Assembly (NCBI GenBank): GCA_008828725.1
Contig: MEHQ01000596.1
Location: forward strand, 52,534 to 116,533
Reading direction: 5' to 3'
Length of the DNA: 64,000 nt
Source: Saccharina japonica
Lineage: Eukaryota > Sar > Phaeophyceae > Laminariales > Laminariaceae
In this document: positions 11,395-21,832 of the stretch, in pieces
Numbering within the stretch: the first letter of the stretch is position 1
Layout of the letters: each line of letters starts with the position of its first letter
The notes under the pieces: generated by a model
What the model was told of the DNA's origin: nothing
Databases searched by the model: none
What the model saw: the letters and a program-made list of their open reading frames with translations, nothing else
Made by a program: the position numbers and the translations under genes

Positions 11395-11694
11395 TGCATG
11401 CGACGGTAGAGGTGCACCATCATGATGTTTCTGCCTTCTGAGGATGTTCACTTACTTGTGGAGCTCTATACCTGCAGTAGCCTGCACACTGATTTTGGAG
11501 GGAAATTAAAGTGCCAATTGATGACCAATCCCCCGCCCGGCCTACAGCAGTAAGAAGCGTAAGGTGAAGCATTCTGCTAGACAAGAATAATGAGATTTCG
11601 ACGATGATTGTGGGTTAAGGAGCCCCCCCTGTCATTCAGAAAACGTTTCTGCCAAAAAAAGGTATACCTTGTACCTCTATTATCGTAGCATGCG
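11395..11694. mobile_element. Family E element
   Basis: About 300 bp with ends CGACGGTAGAGGTGCACC and ATTATCGTAGCATGCG. Internal blocks TGATTTTGGAGGG and GGGTTAAGGAGCC are shared with 9826-10067, 19077-19314 and 52275-52564. Confidence 0.7.
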
Positions 11695-11984
11695 TCTGTC
11701 ATGGTATCCCCGTTTCCCCTCTGTCATTGTGGAGGCGTTACTATTTCTATATTCCTCTGAGAAGAGGAATACTTGGTGCCCTCTTGCTCAGAGCTTCTGT
11801 GGAGATGCAAGGAACCGCTAATGATATGGACCAAACACGCGCGAATGATCAAGAGTAACCAGACAGAGCGAACCTGCACAGTATCGTCGGGCTTGCCCCA
11901 TACTGCCTAAACTAATGCATGATGTCGCGAACGTGTGTAAGGCCGTGGCGTATCTTCACATTTGGCGTCGTCGTGTCTTCACAC

Positions 11985-12165
11985 TACAGCACAGGACACC
12001 TGTTAATAATAAGAAACAGGCGAATAAGAAAGCCAGGCTGAGGTTTTAGAGGAAAAACCAGAAATTCGGGAGTCGTTATCTTGAAATTAGTGCAGAAAGC
12101 ACCCTCTTATCAAATAAGAAATTCAGCCTAGACCAATTTTCCTGTTTCTTATCAGGTGTCCTGTA
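11985..12165. mobile_element. Hairpin MITE, family C
   Basis: TACAGCACAGGACACCTG at the left and CAGGTGTCCTGTA at the right are inverted copies. Both arms repeat AATAAGAAA and CCTGTTTCTTAT motifs. About 180 bp. Confidence 0.8.
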
Positions 12166-12420
12166 CTACTACTACTACTACTACTCCGCTCCCCATCTGT
12201 GCCAAGCGATTTTACAAGCACTGCTATTACACTATTACAGCGGGGCAATCGGCACTATTCAAGTGGACTCAACCGGCACTAAAGAGGGACCGCTATATAC
12301 TATTGGCTGTGTACTACTTGATACATATATGTACGCTCCCTGGACGACACCGGCCTGCTCAAGCTAAGCTCCTCTTGACACCTGGTACTGTGAAGGATCC
12401 ATGTTCTAAGGACTACTACG

Positions 12421-12540
12421 ACCCTGGGCTGGGTAATCGATCGATCTTTTACCCCTATGGCTCAATAGTTAACACCTTCACATTTGGCGTCGTCGGCAGG
12501 ACGTGGGTTCGAATCTCACTTCGAACGTTTCTTTTTATAG
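12421..12540 (+). mobile_element. tRNA-like SINE fragment
   Basis: An A-box-like TGGCTCAATAGTTA begins at 12458 and a B-box GGTTCGAATCT begins at 12506. The T-arm can pair: GTGGG with CTCAC around TTCGAAT, with one G-U pair. The D-arm does not fold well, so this is not a working tRNA. The 5' part (CCCTGGGCTGGGTAATCGAT onward) recurs at 26562-26636. A tRNA-derived SINE or SINE remnant fits best. Confidence 0.55.
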
Positions 12541-12689
12541 AAACGCTTGCGCGTGCGTCCCAAAAAAAACACGTCTCCCTGGTCCCCCAGGTATTGAAAC
12601 GAAGCGGGTAGGCCAACGTACGGCTGTATACGGAACCGACGTCCCAAATATCCCGCCATTCAGAGAGGGGGGGGGGGGGGGTCCCTGCT

Positions 12690-12979
12690 TTTGACACCCT
12701 GCCAAAAATTCCAAAAATTCCAAAAATTCCAAAAAATTCCAATATTTGTTTCCGCGCAATTTTCTATGTTTCCATTTTTCCCATATTTTTTTCCTCCCAT
12801 TCATTGGAAGGTGAAGCCTTCCAAACATTTTTCCCTCTGAAGAATTCCCAATATTTCCAAGATTTCCAATATTTATATACTTCGAAGTATATTTCCTCTT
12901 TTTTTTTTTCCTTTTTTGTTTTTTTTTGGAAAAAAATATTGGAAATTATGGAAAAAAAACTGCTCGATAAGAACGACCC
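12690..12979. mobile_element. Family F element, 5' end lost
   Basis: The right end CTGCTCGATAAGAACGACCC is followed by TAA. The interior is rich in TTCCAAAAATTCC and includes GGAAGGTGAAGCCTTCC, matching the centre of 37124-37365. The left TIR is replaced by a G-run at 12667-12681. Confidence 0.65.
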
Positions 12980-12983
12980 TAAG

Positions 12984-13265
12984 ACGCGTGCTATTATACG
13001 ATCGAGGTATTATTCATAGAGGTATACCTTTTTTCGGTTGAAACGTTTTCTGAACGATCTATTAAAAGCTCCTTAACCCTCATAGGACTGGAGTCCCGTT
13101 TGAGGGACGAATTACTTAGAATTAGAGTGGATTGTCCCCACATGGGGACTGCAGTCCTAAATGGGTTAACCCAAAATCCTTGTATTGCAATATGTTTTGT
13201 TGGATAGTTTGGCCATGATATTTATTCCGTCCAAAAATAACTTTTTAGGCTCCTCTACCGTAGGT
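12984..13265 (-). mobile_element. Family E element, reversed, with nested MITE
   Basis: Reads as the complement of the E copies (AGGTATACCTTTTTT, AAACGTTTTCTGAA, GCTCCTTAACCC, CCAAAATAACTTTTT). It is split inside GCTCCTTA/ACCC by the family B hairpin at 13076-13165. Confidence 0.7.
13076..13165. mobile_element. 90-bp hairpin MITE, family B (in E element)
   Basis: ACCCTCATAGGACTGGAGTC pairs with GACTGCAGTCCTAAATGGG. TTA lies on both sides (13073-13075, 13166-13168). Uninterrupted E copies, e.g. at 11616-11628 on the other strand, read GGGTTAAGGAGCC. Confidence 0.85.
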
Positions 13266-13586
13266 ATATAATAGAGTTCCTCTACCGTAGGTATAAAATA
13301 GAGTTCCGTCTAATTAGGATTTATCATATTTGCCATCCGACAATGTGCAACAGCATGAATGAGCTTCAACGTTGATCAGTCATAACATTCCCGAAAGCAG
13401 AAAACCACGAAAACAAAGGAAACCCTATTCGCAAAGTCTAAATAGTATACGTACGGTAAACTTGTCCCACTGAGCGTTGGTTCCTCTGTAAGCGTACATA
13501 CCACATCAAACTTGCTGTCACGTTACGTCGTGCCTGCCTGTGTGCTTCGCCGCCGCCGCCGCCGCCGCCGCTGTGGCTGTGGCCAG

Positions 13587-13713
13587 GCCGCACGAGTATT
13601 TCTCGCGGGAAGGGAATAACCTGGTGTACACGTCCATGCTTTCGCTGGCGGACGCGCTGACGGACTGCATCATAGAGGTAAGAACAGTTGATGATGATGG
13701 TGATGATGATGAT

Positions 13714-13769
<56 letters not shown>

Positions 13770-16700
13770 ATGATGATGATTGATGATGATTGTGATGATT
13801 GATGATGATTGTGATGATGTCGATTATGCTGTTGATGGTGATGGCGATGATGATGATGATGATAATGATGATCATGATCATGATGATCATGACCATGATG
13901 ATGATGAGGATAATGATGACCATGATGATGGTGACCATGATGATGATGAGGATAATGATGACGATGATTATGATGGTGGTGACGATGGTTATGATTATGA
14001 TGATGATGATTGAGATGATGATGATGACGATGAAGAATATGATGACAACACCGATGATGGTAATGACAACACTGATGATCATGATCCTGATTATGTGCTC
14101 AAACTATTACGGGTAAGGACCATAGTAAATACTAGTAAATACTAGTAAATATTAGTAAATAGGACCTACGTACAGACAAAACCTATATATTTACCTATTT
14201 TACTACAGACATTTGGTTCCTATTAGCTATGGCCCCCCGTAATCGTTCATCTCGGCGAAATCTACGAGGCCGTGGTCCCAAAACCAGGTTAAAGATCCTC
14301 CCGTTGGAACAAAACCACGCGCAAAACAATACCTGCACTGCACATACCACTACGCAAGGAAACAGTTACTATATGCGGGATGCGGTGTACCAAGCCGTAC
14401 CACTATAATGCCGGGCTCGATAGTCGTGGTGTCGTGTAGTGCAGTCACAGGATAGCAAATGTCTTGTACTTTGAGACGCGTGCTATGGTTATAAGGGAGA
14501 CTTATTTTGGGTCACAACATGTTCCGACTTCCGGGGGCGTCTAGCCCGAAACAGTAGTAGTTTACCCGATTTCATTGGAACGCCTTTTCAGTGTTACACG
14601 TTACAATACACGACACCTATAAGAAAAGAATCGGTCCAGGCTGGATTTCTTATTTTGAGAGAGGGTAACTTTTACATATTTCCAAGATAACGACTCCCGA
14701 ATTTCTTAATTTCCCCTAGAATCTCAGCCTGGTTTCTCATTAGCTTGTTTCTTATTAGGTGTCCTGTACTGTATCCGTTGTTCCCTACGTAGGTCATTCA
14801 GCTGCACTTTCATTTGATGTTCTTAGAGTCAGTGTTTGGGTAGCCTACTGCAGGAATGGAGGTCCTAAACTGTCATCGAGTGATTATCATAACCTCGGAA
14901 AACAGGACGAGATGCACCCCTTCCGTAGCCGTGACTGCATTGTGTCGTATATACCTCCCATTTATGCTATTAATACTGTATCTAACATGGTCTCCTTCAT
15001 AAGGGTCCATATTAACGAGTATAAAATATATTCAATTTGGAAAAATAAAATTCAAATTCGCTTTTCGTTGGTCAACACACGCACCAGCACCAAAGATTAG
15101 GATCTTGGGGTATAATCTTGGGTGGTGGTGCGGGTTCTGACCAATGAAAAGCGGATTTGATTTTTTTTTTTTCCAAATTGATTTTTTTTTCTTCGTTAAA
15201 ACGGGCCCTAAAAGTGGCCTGTGTGTATACGCCCGTTTCTACAGTAGTAGCTATGTATTTTAACAGCTGCCCTGGCCATTTATGTATTATAGCAGCTGCC
15301 TGCTTGTAAAGAGTTACGGAAAATAAGGTGCTCGCAAACGATCACCATCGCCCACGCACACATGGATCACCGCAGTGATCGACCCACGCCAAAACTATAT
15401 CGCTGGTAGTATTGGTAAATACTGTATACCATGGCTTTAACCCACTCATGACTGAAAAAAAATGTTCCACACTAATTCCAAGTAGTTTTTCCCCAAATTG
15501 GTGTGACCATTTCTTAAGGGGTTAAGCGCAAACGTTCGCAGATTTGACTGCGGAGGGGTGGCGTACTGGCATAAACCGCGAAAAAGCAGGACTACATATA
15601 TATATATGTCGTCGCAGCTGGTGTTTTCGACCCAGCCGGCGAAGGACACGCTAGAGATATTGCAGCCGGACCCCAACGTATTTGGGCACCCTCGACGACG
15701 GTCGCGGTGAAGAACGCATACGCCTTCTTCTCCACACGACGTACGTTGCTGTGGTCGAGAAGAAGACTTGGGGGCGCTCACGGCCAGCCTGGCTACACGG
15801 TGCCACACGTTGCTTGCCATAAGCGATGACATGGACGCCATGAATAACGCCACACTCACGCTCAAAGGCAAACGTCGTACATTACTGTGGTCGAAAAAAA
15901 AAGACTTGGGGGCGATCACGGCCAGCCTGGCTACACGGTGCCACACGGTGCTCGCCATAAAAGCGATGACATGGACGCCATAAGTAACGCCACACGCAAA
16001 CTCAAAGGCAAACGCCGTGTGAGTTGAGAACTCACACGACGTTTGCCTTTGAGCTTGCGTGTAGCGTTACTTATGGTTTGGATGTAATCACTCACGGCGA
16101 GTACCGTGTAGCACCGTGTAGCCAGACTGGCCGTGAGCGCCCCAAGTCTTTTTTTCGACCACAGCAACGCACGTCGTGTGGAGAAGAAGGTGGATGAATT
16201 CTTCACGACGACCGTCGTCGAGGGTGCTCAAATACGTTGGGGTCCGGCTGCAATATCTCTAGCGTGCCCTTCGCCGGCTGGGTCGAAATCGCCGGCTGGG
16301 TCGAAAACACGAACTGCGACGACATATATAGTCCTGCTTTTTCGCGGTTTGCGCCAGTACGCCACCCCTCTGCGAACATTTGCGCGAAATTGTTTACAGG
16401 CATGAGAACTCACACGACCTGTGCCTTTGAGCTTGCGTGTGGCGTTATTTATGGCGTCGATGTCATCGCTCCTGGCAAGCACCGTGTAGTCAGGCTGGCC
16501 GTGAACGCCCCAAGTCTTGTTTCCGACGACAGCAATGTACGTCGTGTGGAGAAGAAGGTGGATGCATTCTTCACGGCGACCGTCGTCGAGGGTGCCCAAA
16601 TACTTCTCACCCGTCACACTCGAAGAGCTCGACTTAATTCGGGAACGCCATTGGTTCCAATTGCTACAGGCTTGCCTGTTAACCTAGAAACCTTCAGGTT

Positions 16701-19700
16701 TGATCTAGGTGCCACCACCTCGAGCCATATCGGATACAACCCTGGGCATCACAACAGCAGCTGAAATATAAACAGCAGCTCATTCCCCGAAAAATCACTT
16801 TCGGCTTTGCAAATCTACCATTTATTATATAATACGCTTCGGTAGTGATGGTGGTGACGTTTGGGATCTTCACGACTATGCCGGTTGCGGTATGCCCCGC
16901 GGGAGACCGGCTCTACCGCGCGCCACCCGACCCCGATCGGCGCCGCACCCGTGCCCCGGCCGCCCCACGGGTCAGCCCTCGGTGACCCCGGCGAGAGAAC
17001 GGGCGCCGGTGCCGAACTCGGTGAGAGGGGGGCGGGGGGAGGCGGCATCCCGGGGACTTATGAGGCACGCAAAGAAGCGGTCACTCACACCTCCACACCT
17101 ATACCCCTGAACACAGCAGGAGCCCGGGGGGCAGCATAGCTGCGCACCCGGGTAGATAGGTGGACTCGCAGAAGCACACACAGGTAGCAAAAGACAGAGT
17201 TATATTGTGTGTTGGTATCCCAGCAGGTATTTATGTCGCATGCATGCCTACATATCAGTAGGAAACCTGCTAGGATATCCAAGGATGGCCCAGACGCCAC
17301 AGACTGCTCGCTCCGTCCCCTGGAACGGGGCTGATCCGCGGGAGGGGAGGGGTTCACAGCGTATTCGGAGGGCTTTCCCGCCCGGGGTCTAACCTCTTCA
17401 CTAAAATCAAGTCAAAATATTACACTAACTTCAAGATACTTTTTCCGCACAAGTTTCAAGTCATTTTTCCCCACAGTAAAATCAACTTTTTTTTTTTAAG
17501 AGTCCACCCCGCCCTCTCCCCCCTCCCTCCTACCCTCCCTCTCGTCCTCCTCCTTCTCCTCCCTACCCTCCCTCCCTCCCTCCCTCCCTCCCTCCCTTCC
17601 GCCCTCCCTCCCTTCCTCCCCCCCCTCCCCACTCTGCTGCCGCAAACAAACGTGAACCAGGTTCCTACGTTGGACGGGCGGGTGCTGCGTCTCCCTTGTC
17701 CTGAAGTTGTCAGCCCCGGCTACGAGCGCCGCCTCGGGGGGGAAGGCATGCCTATCAGCAAGAAACCCGGGTCGAGGGGCGACCTCCTCATCCGGTTCAA
17801 GCTTGTTTTCCCCGCGTTCCTTCCTCAGCCCAGCAAGGTATTATGACGTATTACGAGGATTTCGTTGTTGTTGTTGCGTACCGGTATATTTCACGTATAT
17901 ATCGGACAGATCACCGATCTCCACTTTCATGAGATGTAGATCTTTGGGGGGAGATATGTATGATCTAGATCTTTAAGGGAAGATATGTATGATCTAGATA
18001 TTTGGAAGGAGATCTGTATGATCTAGATCTTTGGGGGGAGATATATATGATCTAGATTTTGGGGGGAAGATCCAAATTATACAGGTCTTTGGGGGAAGAT
18101 CTGTGGGATCTAGATATTTCGGGGAGGATGAGCTAGGTCTTTGGGGGAAGATCTGTATGATCTAGACTTTTCGGGGAAGGTCTGTATGATCTAGGTATTT
18201 CGGGGAAGATTTATATTTTCTAGATATTTCGGGAAGATCTGTATGATCTGGCTTTCACGTGGCTGGTGTGGGAGCCGTATCAAGAAATCTGCATGATCTA
18301 GCACACGTTTCCTGAGTTGGATATGTACTATATACCTGGTACCAGTTATACCAGTACAGAGCCGGTCGCCCCGGTAGATAGTGGTCAGCTTCAAAGACTA
18401 CTAGTCATTGGTACCCAGGTCAGAATCCCACCGTGGTGGAGATTTTGACTTTACTTTGAAAAAATAAAAAGGAACCATTGCTGAGAGCGCCCCGTGGCGT
18501 GGGTCATTGGCGGAATCCAGATGCAAGTCGACGAGGGAAGAAAGGGCTGAAACATTCTCGCCAAAGAAAACATGTAAGGCACAGCAACCGTAGTGGGGGA
18601 GGAGGGAGAAGAGCCCACTTTGTGACCCCGGATCTGAGTTACGACCAGAAAGGAGAGAGAAAGAAAGGGCGAAGATAATAAATGGGATGGACAAAAAACA
18701 AAATCCCGCACAACATCTTGTGACAGTATGGGCTTGGGGATACTCTGTGTTTCACCTATGAATATGAATAGTCTTATTACAATCTCACCACGGCAGGATA
18801 GGATCTATTAGACGATCTACTTACTGTAGATGACGATCTGTCGTTCGATTTGTATACGACAGATAATTTTTTCATGTCTGTCTTCCTTTCTTAAATAACT
18901 TATTTTAGTTTTCTCTCGTGCCAATTGTTCCTGATTCGTGTACTCGTAGGGTCTGCTGTCTGGCACCCAGCAACGATCGGCATGGCATTTTGCTATTCTC
19001 CTGTATTTTTGTGATGTATTATATCCCTGTATCGTATCATACCTTGTGGCCACAGAGCTGGTGTACTATCTCTGACGCTGCTACGATAGAGGTGCACTCA
19101 TGTTTTTTCTGAGCTGCTCACTTACGAGAGCGTCATACCTCACCAAAACAATATTTTGGAGGAAAAAAAAGACTGTGCTGCGGATGGAAATCTCATGACC
19201 GAAGAACTGAAATATTCGTCCAGAAATGAAAGAAACGACGAATTTGGGTTAAGGAGCCCGATCGTTCAGAAACACGATTCAGCCAAATAGTGCTACCTCT
19301 ACCGTAGAACGCGTCATTTCTGTGGCGCAAATCTGTGCCATGTCAAAACAGGAAAAGAAAGGGCCGAAGTCGTCTCGGGATAAAAAATCAAGGCACGACC
19401 CGTGGTGGGGATGAGGGAGAAGAGAGCCTACTTTGTGACCCCGGATCTGAGTTACGACTATTAATAGGAAGGAGAGAGAAAGGGAGGGCGAATATTATAA
19501 ATGGGATGGAAAAATAAAAACAAAACCTTAAGTGAAACACGGTAGGGATAGCACCGAAAAAAATATGGGGCTCCTTCCTCATTGGTGTAGCTCCATACTA
19601 TTAGTAAGTTTTGTGTACTATTGCGGGGGAGCATAGTAAATACTAGTAAATAGGACCTACGGCGGTACACACGACATCCTACACGTATATCTGCCTACTG

Positions 19701-20483
19701 TAGTTTTACCGCAAATGTTCGGTCCTATTTACTATGGTCCTCCGTAACATTTTGCGAGTCATTAATGAATAGTACTATTAAACAGCAAACCTTCCTGGTC
19801 CAAGAAAGAGTGCATCGATATAATATGTTTACCATCCTGCCGGTCGCAATAGTTTATCTTTCCCTTTTTTGGCTTTTCTCTGGAAAGTTTGGGTTTCGAG
19901 CCTATCTCAAGGCAGCGGACCCCCCCCTCGTAGGCTGTGGCGACGAGTTCATGCGAAAACAACAACAACAACAACCAACAACCAACAACAACGACCAGCA
20001 ACCAGCAACAGCAACCAACAATCAACAACCAACAACAACCAACAACGACCAACGACCAACAACAACCAACAACAACAACGACCAACAACCAACAACCAAC
20101 AATCAACAATCAACAACGACCAACAACAATAACCAACCAACAACAACCACTACCACCACCACCAACACCAACACCACCACCACCACCCATCACCCATCAA
20201 CCACTCACCACCACCCCCTACCCCTCCCCTCCTCCCCCCCCCCCAGGTTATCCTCCGAAAACTACTCTCTCCGCAGATTGACATGAAGCGTGGCACCACC
20301 AACGCCCCCGCTGATGGTGACAGCGCAGACCAGAACGGTACCGTAGACGAACCGACCCAGCCAGAGCCAACACCCGACGGCGACAGGCCAGCGGGAGTTC
20401 CAGGGGAAGGGGAGCTAGGGGAGGCCTCTAAGGAGGGGGGGTCGGGGACAGATAAGGAGGCGTCTGTACTCGAGGGAGTGTAG
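13587..20483 (+). CDS. DnaJ/Hsp40 C-terminal domain protein (3' exons)
   Basis: Three exons are visible: 13587-13677, 17661-17837 and 20247-20483 (stop), joined by GT-AG introns that keep frame. Exon 1 encodes PHEYFSREGNNLVYTSMLSL and ends TDCIIE. Exon 2 begins VPTLDGRVLRLPCPEVVSPG, followed by GEGMP, RGDLLIRF and FPAFL. This is the second C-terminal substrate-binding domain of class II Hsp40s, which hand unfolded clients to Hsp70. Exon 3 supplies VILRKLLSPQ, then a roughly 65-residue acidic low-complexity tail (DEPTQPEPTPDGD and similar) ending in LEGV, longer than usual for the family. The J domain and first substrate domain must lie on upstream exons that I could not find in 1-13586, so the gene is partial here. 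Introns of 3.98 and 2.4 kb are loaded with repeats. Family call firm, subfamily not. Confidence 0.88.
13688..14095. repeat. GAT/ATC microsatellite in intron 1 of the DnaJ gene
   Basis: About 400 bp of imperfect GAT repeats with GAC, GGT and AAT variants, starting 10 bases after the splice donor. It opens spurious Asp-, Met- and Ile-rich frames on both strands. Confidence 0.95.
14107..14242. mobile_element. Hairpin MITE, family D
   Basis: TTACGGGTAAGGACCATAGT at the left and AGCTATGGCCCCCCGTAA at the right are inverted. The interior repeats AATACTAGTAAAT and GGACC. Related copies lie at 19621-19747, 59706-59819 and 61784-61897. Confidence 0.7.
14602..14773. mobile_element. Hairpin MITE, family C (reversed)
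   Basis: TACAATACACGACACC at the left and AGGTGTCCTGTACTGTA at the right. It contains the complement of the AAATTCGGGAGTCGTTATCT block of the 11985 copy. Confidence 0.8.
15003..15208. mobile_element. GGGCCC-ended hairpin MITE, family A
   Basis: 206 bp. The left end GGGTCCATATTAACGAGTAT and right end CGTTAAAACGGGCCC are inverted. TAA duplicates at both sides (15000-15002, 15209-15211). The centre is a second inverted pair, CCAATGAAAAGCG and its complement. A three-base TWA duplication and GGG-starting ends fit PIF/Harbinger-type non-autonomous elements. Confidence 0.85.
15440..15521. mobile_element. 82-bp hairpin MITE, family B2
   Basis: ACCCACTCATGACTGAAAAA at the left, core CACACTAATTCCAAGTAG, right end ATTTCTTAAGGGG; flanked by TTA on both sides. 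Same subfamily as 28199, 37604, 58876, 59039 and 61310. Confidence 0.8.
15530..16612. repeat. Large imperfect inverted repeat with a third copy
   Basis: The left arm runs about 15535-16030 and the right arm about 16031-16400. The apex at 16005-16055 is a near-perfect hairpin (GGCAAACGCCGTGTGAG and its complement). A further right-arm-like copy follows at about 16400-16612. Shared blocks include GGACCCCAACGTATTTGG, GGCCAGCCTGGCTACACGG and the CCTTCTTCTCCACACGAC block. The left arm also holds an internal duplication (15826-15895 versus about 15965-16015). It lies in intron 1 of the DnaJ gene, so a transcript could form a long hairpin. Origin unknown. Confidence 0.75.
16613..17500. other. Intronic stretch without recognised feature
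   Basis: GC-rich at 16890-17060 with open frames on both strands, but no family motif. Lies inside intron 1 of the DnaJ gene. Confidence 0.35.
17501..17640 (+). repeat. Pyrimidine array upstream of the DnaJ exon 2 acceptor
   Basis: Almost pure C/T (CCCTCCCTCCCTCCC type) ending about 20 bases before the AG at 17659-17660. It probably serves as, or extends, the polypyrimidine tract. Confidence 0.8.
17925..18290. repeat. GATC-rich minisatellite in DnaJ intron 2
   Basis: Roughly 29-33-bp units of the type GATCTTTGGGGGGAGATATG plus TATGATCTA, about ten imperfect copies. Confidence 0.85.
18520..18690. repeat. Dispersed repeat G, copy 1
   Basis: Shares GACCCCGGATCTGAGTTACG, GGAGAGAGAAAG and AATGGGATGG with 19340-19525, and in reverse with 59990-60170. 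Nature unknown. Confidence 0.65.
18691..19076. other. Intronic spacer
   Basis: Part of intron 2 of the DnaJ gene; nothing recognised. Confidence 0.35.
19077..19314. mobile_element. Family E element
   Basis: Ends GCTGCTACGATAGAGGTGCA and CTACCGTAGAACGCG. The interior has ATTTTGGAGGAAAAAAAAG and GGGTTAAGGAGCCCGATCG. Confidence 0.75.
19340..19525. repeat. Dispersed repeat G, copy 2
   Basis: Second copy of 18520-18690, about 80 percent similar by eye. Confidence 0.65.
19621..19747. mobile_element. Hairpin MITE, family D
   Basis: TTGCGGGGGAGCATAGTAAA and its near-complement TTTACTATGGTCCTCCGTAA close a 127-bp hairpin element inside intron 2 of the DnaJ gene. Confidence 0.75.
19955..20245 (+). 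repeat. CAA/CCA array up to the DnaJ exon 3 acceptor
   Basis: CAA-type repeats grade into CCA and then C-runs that end at the AG of 20245-20246. Purine-poor next to the splice site. Confidence 0.9.
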
Positions 20484-20509
20484 ACGGCGTCGGGAGGGGT
20501 GGGGGGGGG

Positions 20510-20582
20510 GGGCGTACTCATTTGTTGCTTGCCTTAATTGACCATTGACCACGCATCCCTTTCGAGACGGAGGCCAACGGGG
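20510..20582 (-). mobile_element. LINE 3' tail fragment
   Basis: A G-run then CGTACTCATTTGTTGCTTGC through CATCCCTTTCGAGACGG, lying 27 bases beyond the DnaJ stop codon and on the opposite strand to it. Confidence 0.85.
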
Positions 20583-20887
20583 GTTATGGAGGCGTTGATG
20601 CTCGAGGTAGTAGAGGGCGGGCGAGAGAAGGGGGGGATCGGGACAGTGGGGCACGGAACGGAGGCATCGGCTACTGCGGGGAGCTGGAGGCGGGGGGGTG
20701 TATAAGGAGGCGTCGATGACTATTTGGAGTACGAGGTGGGGGAGTCAGGGAAAGACATGGGGCGCGGGGACGCGTACTACAGTAGGACAGAGGTAGCAGT
20801 TTTTTGTGTGAAAAGTTTTTTGAAAGACGAGGGGGCTCCTTAGCCCCGATTTTGTTTTTGTCGCAATTTTTTTCATTTTTCTACTTA
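20583..20887. other. Spacer
   Basis: G-rich stretch with no recognised feature. Confidence 0.35.
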
Positions 20888-21089
20888 GGGCCCATATTAG
20901 CGAGTACAAAATAAATTCAATTTTGGGAAAAATAAAATTCAAATTCGCTTTTCATTGGTCAACACACGCACCAGCACCCCCCCAAGATCCTAATCTTTGG
21001 TGCTGGTGCGTGTGTTGACCAATGAAAAGCGGATTTTATTTTATTTTTTTTGCAAATTTATTTTTTGTTTTCTTCGTTAAAACGGGCCC
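20888..21089. mobile_element. GGGCCC-ended hairpin MITE, family A
   Basis: 202 bp, GGGCCCATATTAGCGAGTAC to CGTTAAAACGGGCCC. TTA on both flanks (20885-20887, 21090-21092). Inner inverted pair around GTGCTGGTGCGTGTGTTGAC. Confidence 0.9.
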
Positions 21090-21171
21090 TTAGGCCATGA
21101 CATTGTTCATCAGGTCTATACGAGCACCTTTCTCCTTCCCTCCAAAATTATTTTATGGGTGAGAGGTATAC

Positions 21172-21373
21172 GGGTCCGTTTTAACGAAGAAAAAAAACAA
21201 TTCAATATGGAAAAAAAAAAATCAAATCCACTTTTTATTGGTCAACACGCGCACCAGCACCTAAGATTAGGATCTTGGGGGGGGGTGCTGGTGCGTGTGT
21301 TGACCAATGAAAAGCGAACTTGAATTTTATTTTTCCCAAATCGAATTTATTTTATATTCGTTAATATGGGCCC
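21172..21373. mobile_element. GGGCCC-ended hairpin MITE, family A
   Basis: 202 bp, GGGTCCGTTTTAACGAAGAA to TCGTTAATATGGGCCC. Flanks TAC and TAA, so one target copy has probably mutated. Inverted relative to the 20888 copy. Confidence 0.85.
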
Positions 21374-21624
21374 TAATAGAGGTCCTCACGAGCGAGGACT
21401 AAGCCTCAGGAAAAAAAACATGGTGCACCTCTCTACTGCTACTGTGTACGTAGCGTGCGTCGGACCGTGTAGTTTTTCGCCAGGGCCCTTCCTTTTGACC
21501 TCTCATCTTAGATGGTCACGCACGCAGCGACATGTGTCGGCTATTGGTCCACAGGACAACTGAGGAAGCTAGCTGCCCAATAAATATATGCAACCAAAGG
21601 AATTTTACTCGTTCACCTATATAA

Positions 21625-21832
21625 GGGCCCGTTTTACCGAAGAAAAAAAAAACAATTTGAAAAAAACAAAATCAAATCCGCTTTTCATTGGTCAGAACCC
21701 GCACCACCACCCCAAGATTAGACCCCAAGATCCTAATTTTTGGTGCTGGTGCGTGTGTTGACCAATGAAAAGCGAATTTGAGTTCTATTTTTTCCAAAAT
21801 TGAATTTATTTTGTACTCGTTAATATGGGCCC
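21625..21832. mobile_element. GGGCCC-ended hairpin MITE, family A
   Basis: 208 bp, GGGCCCGTTTTACCGAAGAA to TCGTTAATATGGGCCC, flanked by TAA on both sides (21622-21624, 21833-21835). Third copy within 950 bp. Confidence 0.9.

Noticed and set aside
1..13586. Search for the J domain (HPD motif) and first substrate domain of the DnaJ gene
   Set aside because: No convincing exon found in any plus-strand frame; the 5' part is probably outside the window or in very short exons that I missed.
13768..14116. Long Ile/Val-, Asp- and Met-rich open frames on both strands
   Set aside because: They are translations of the GAT microsatellite in an intron.
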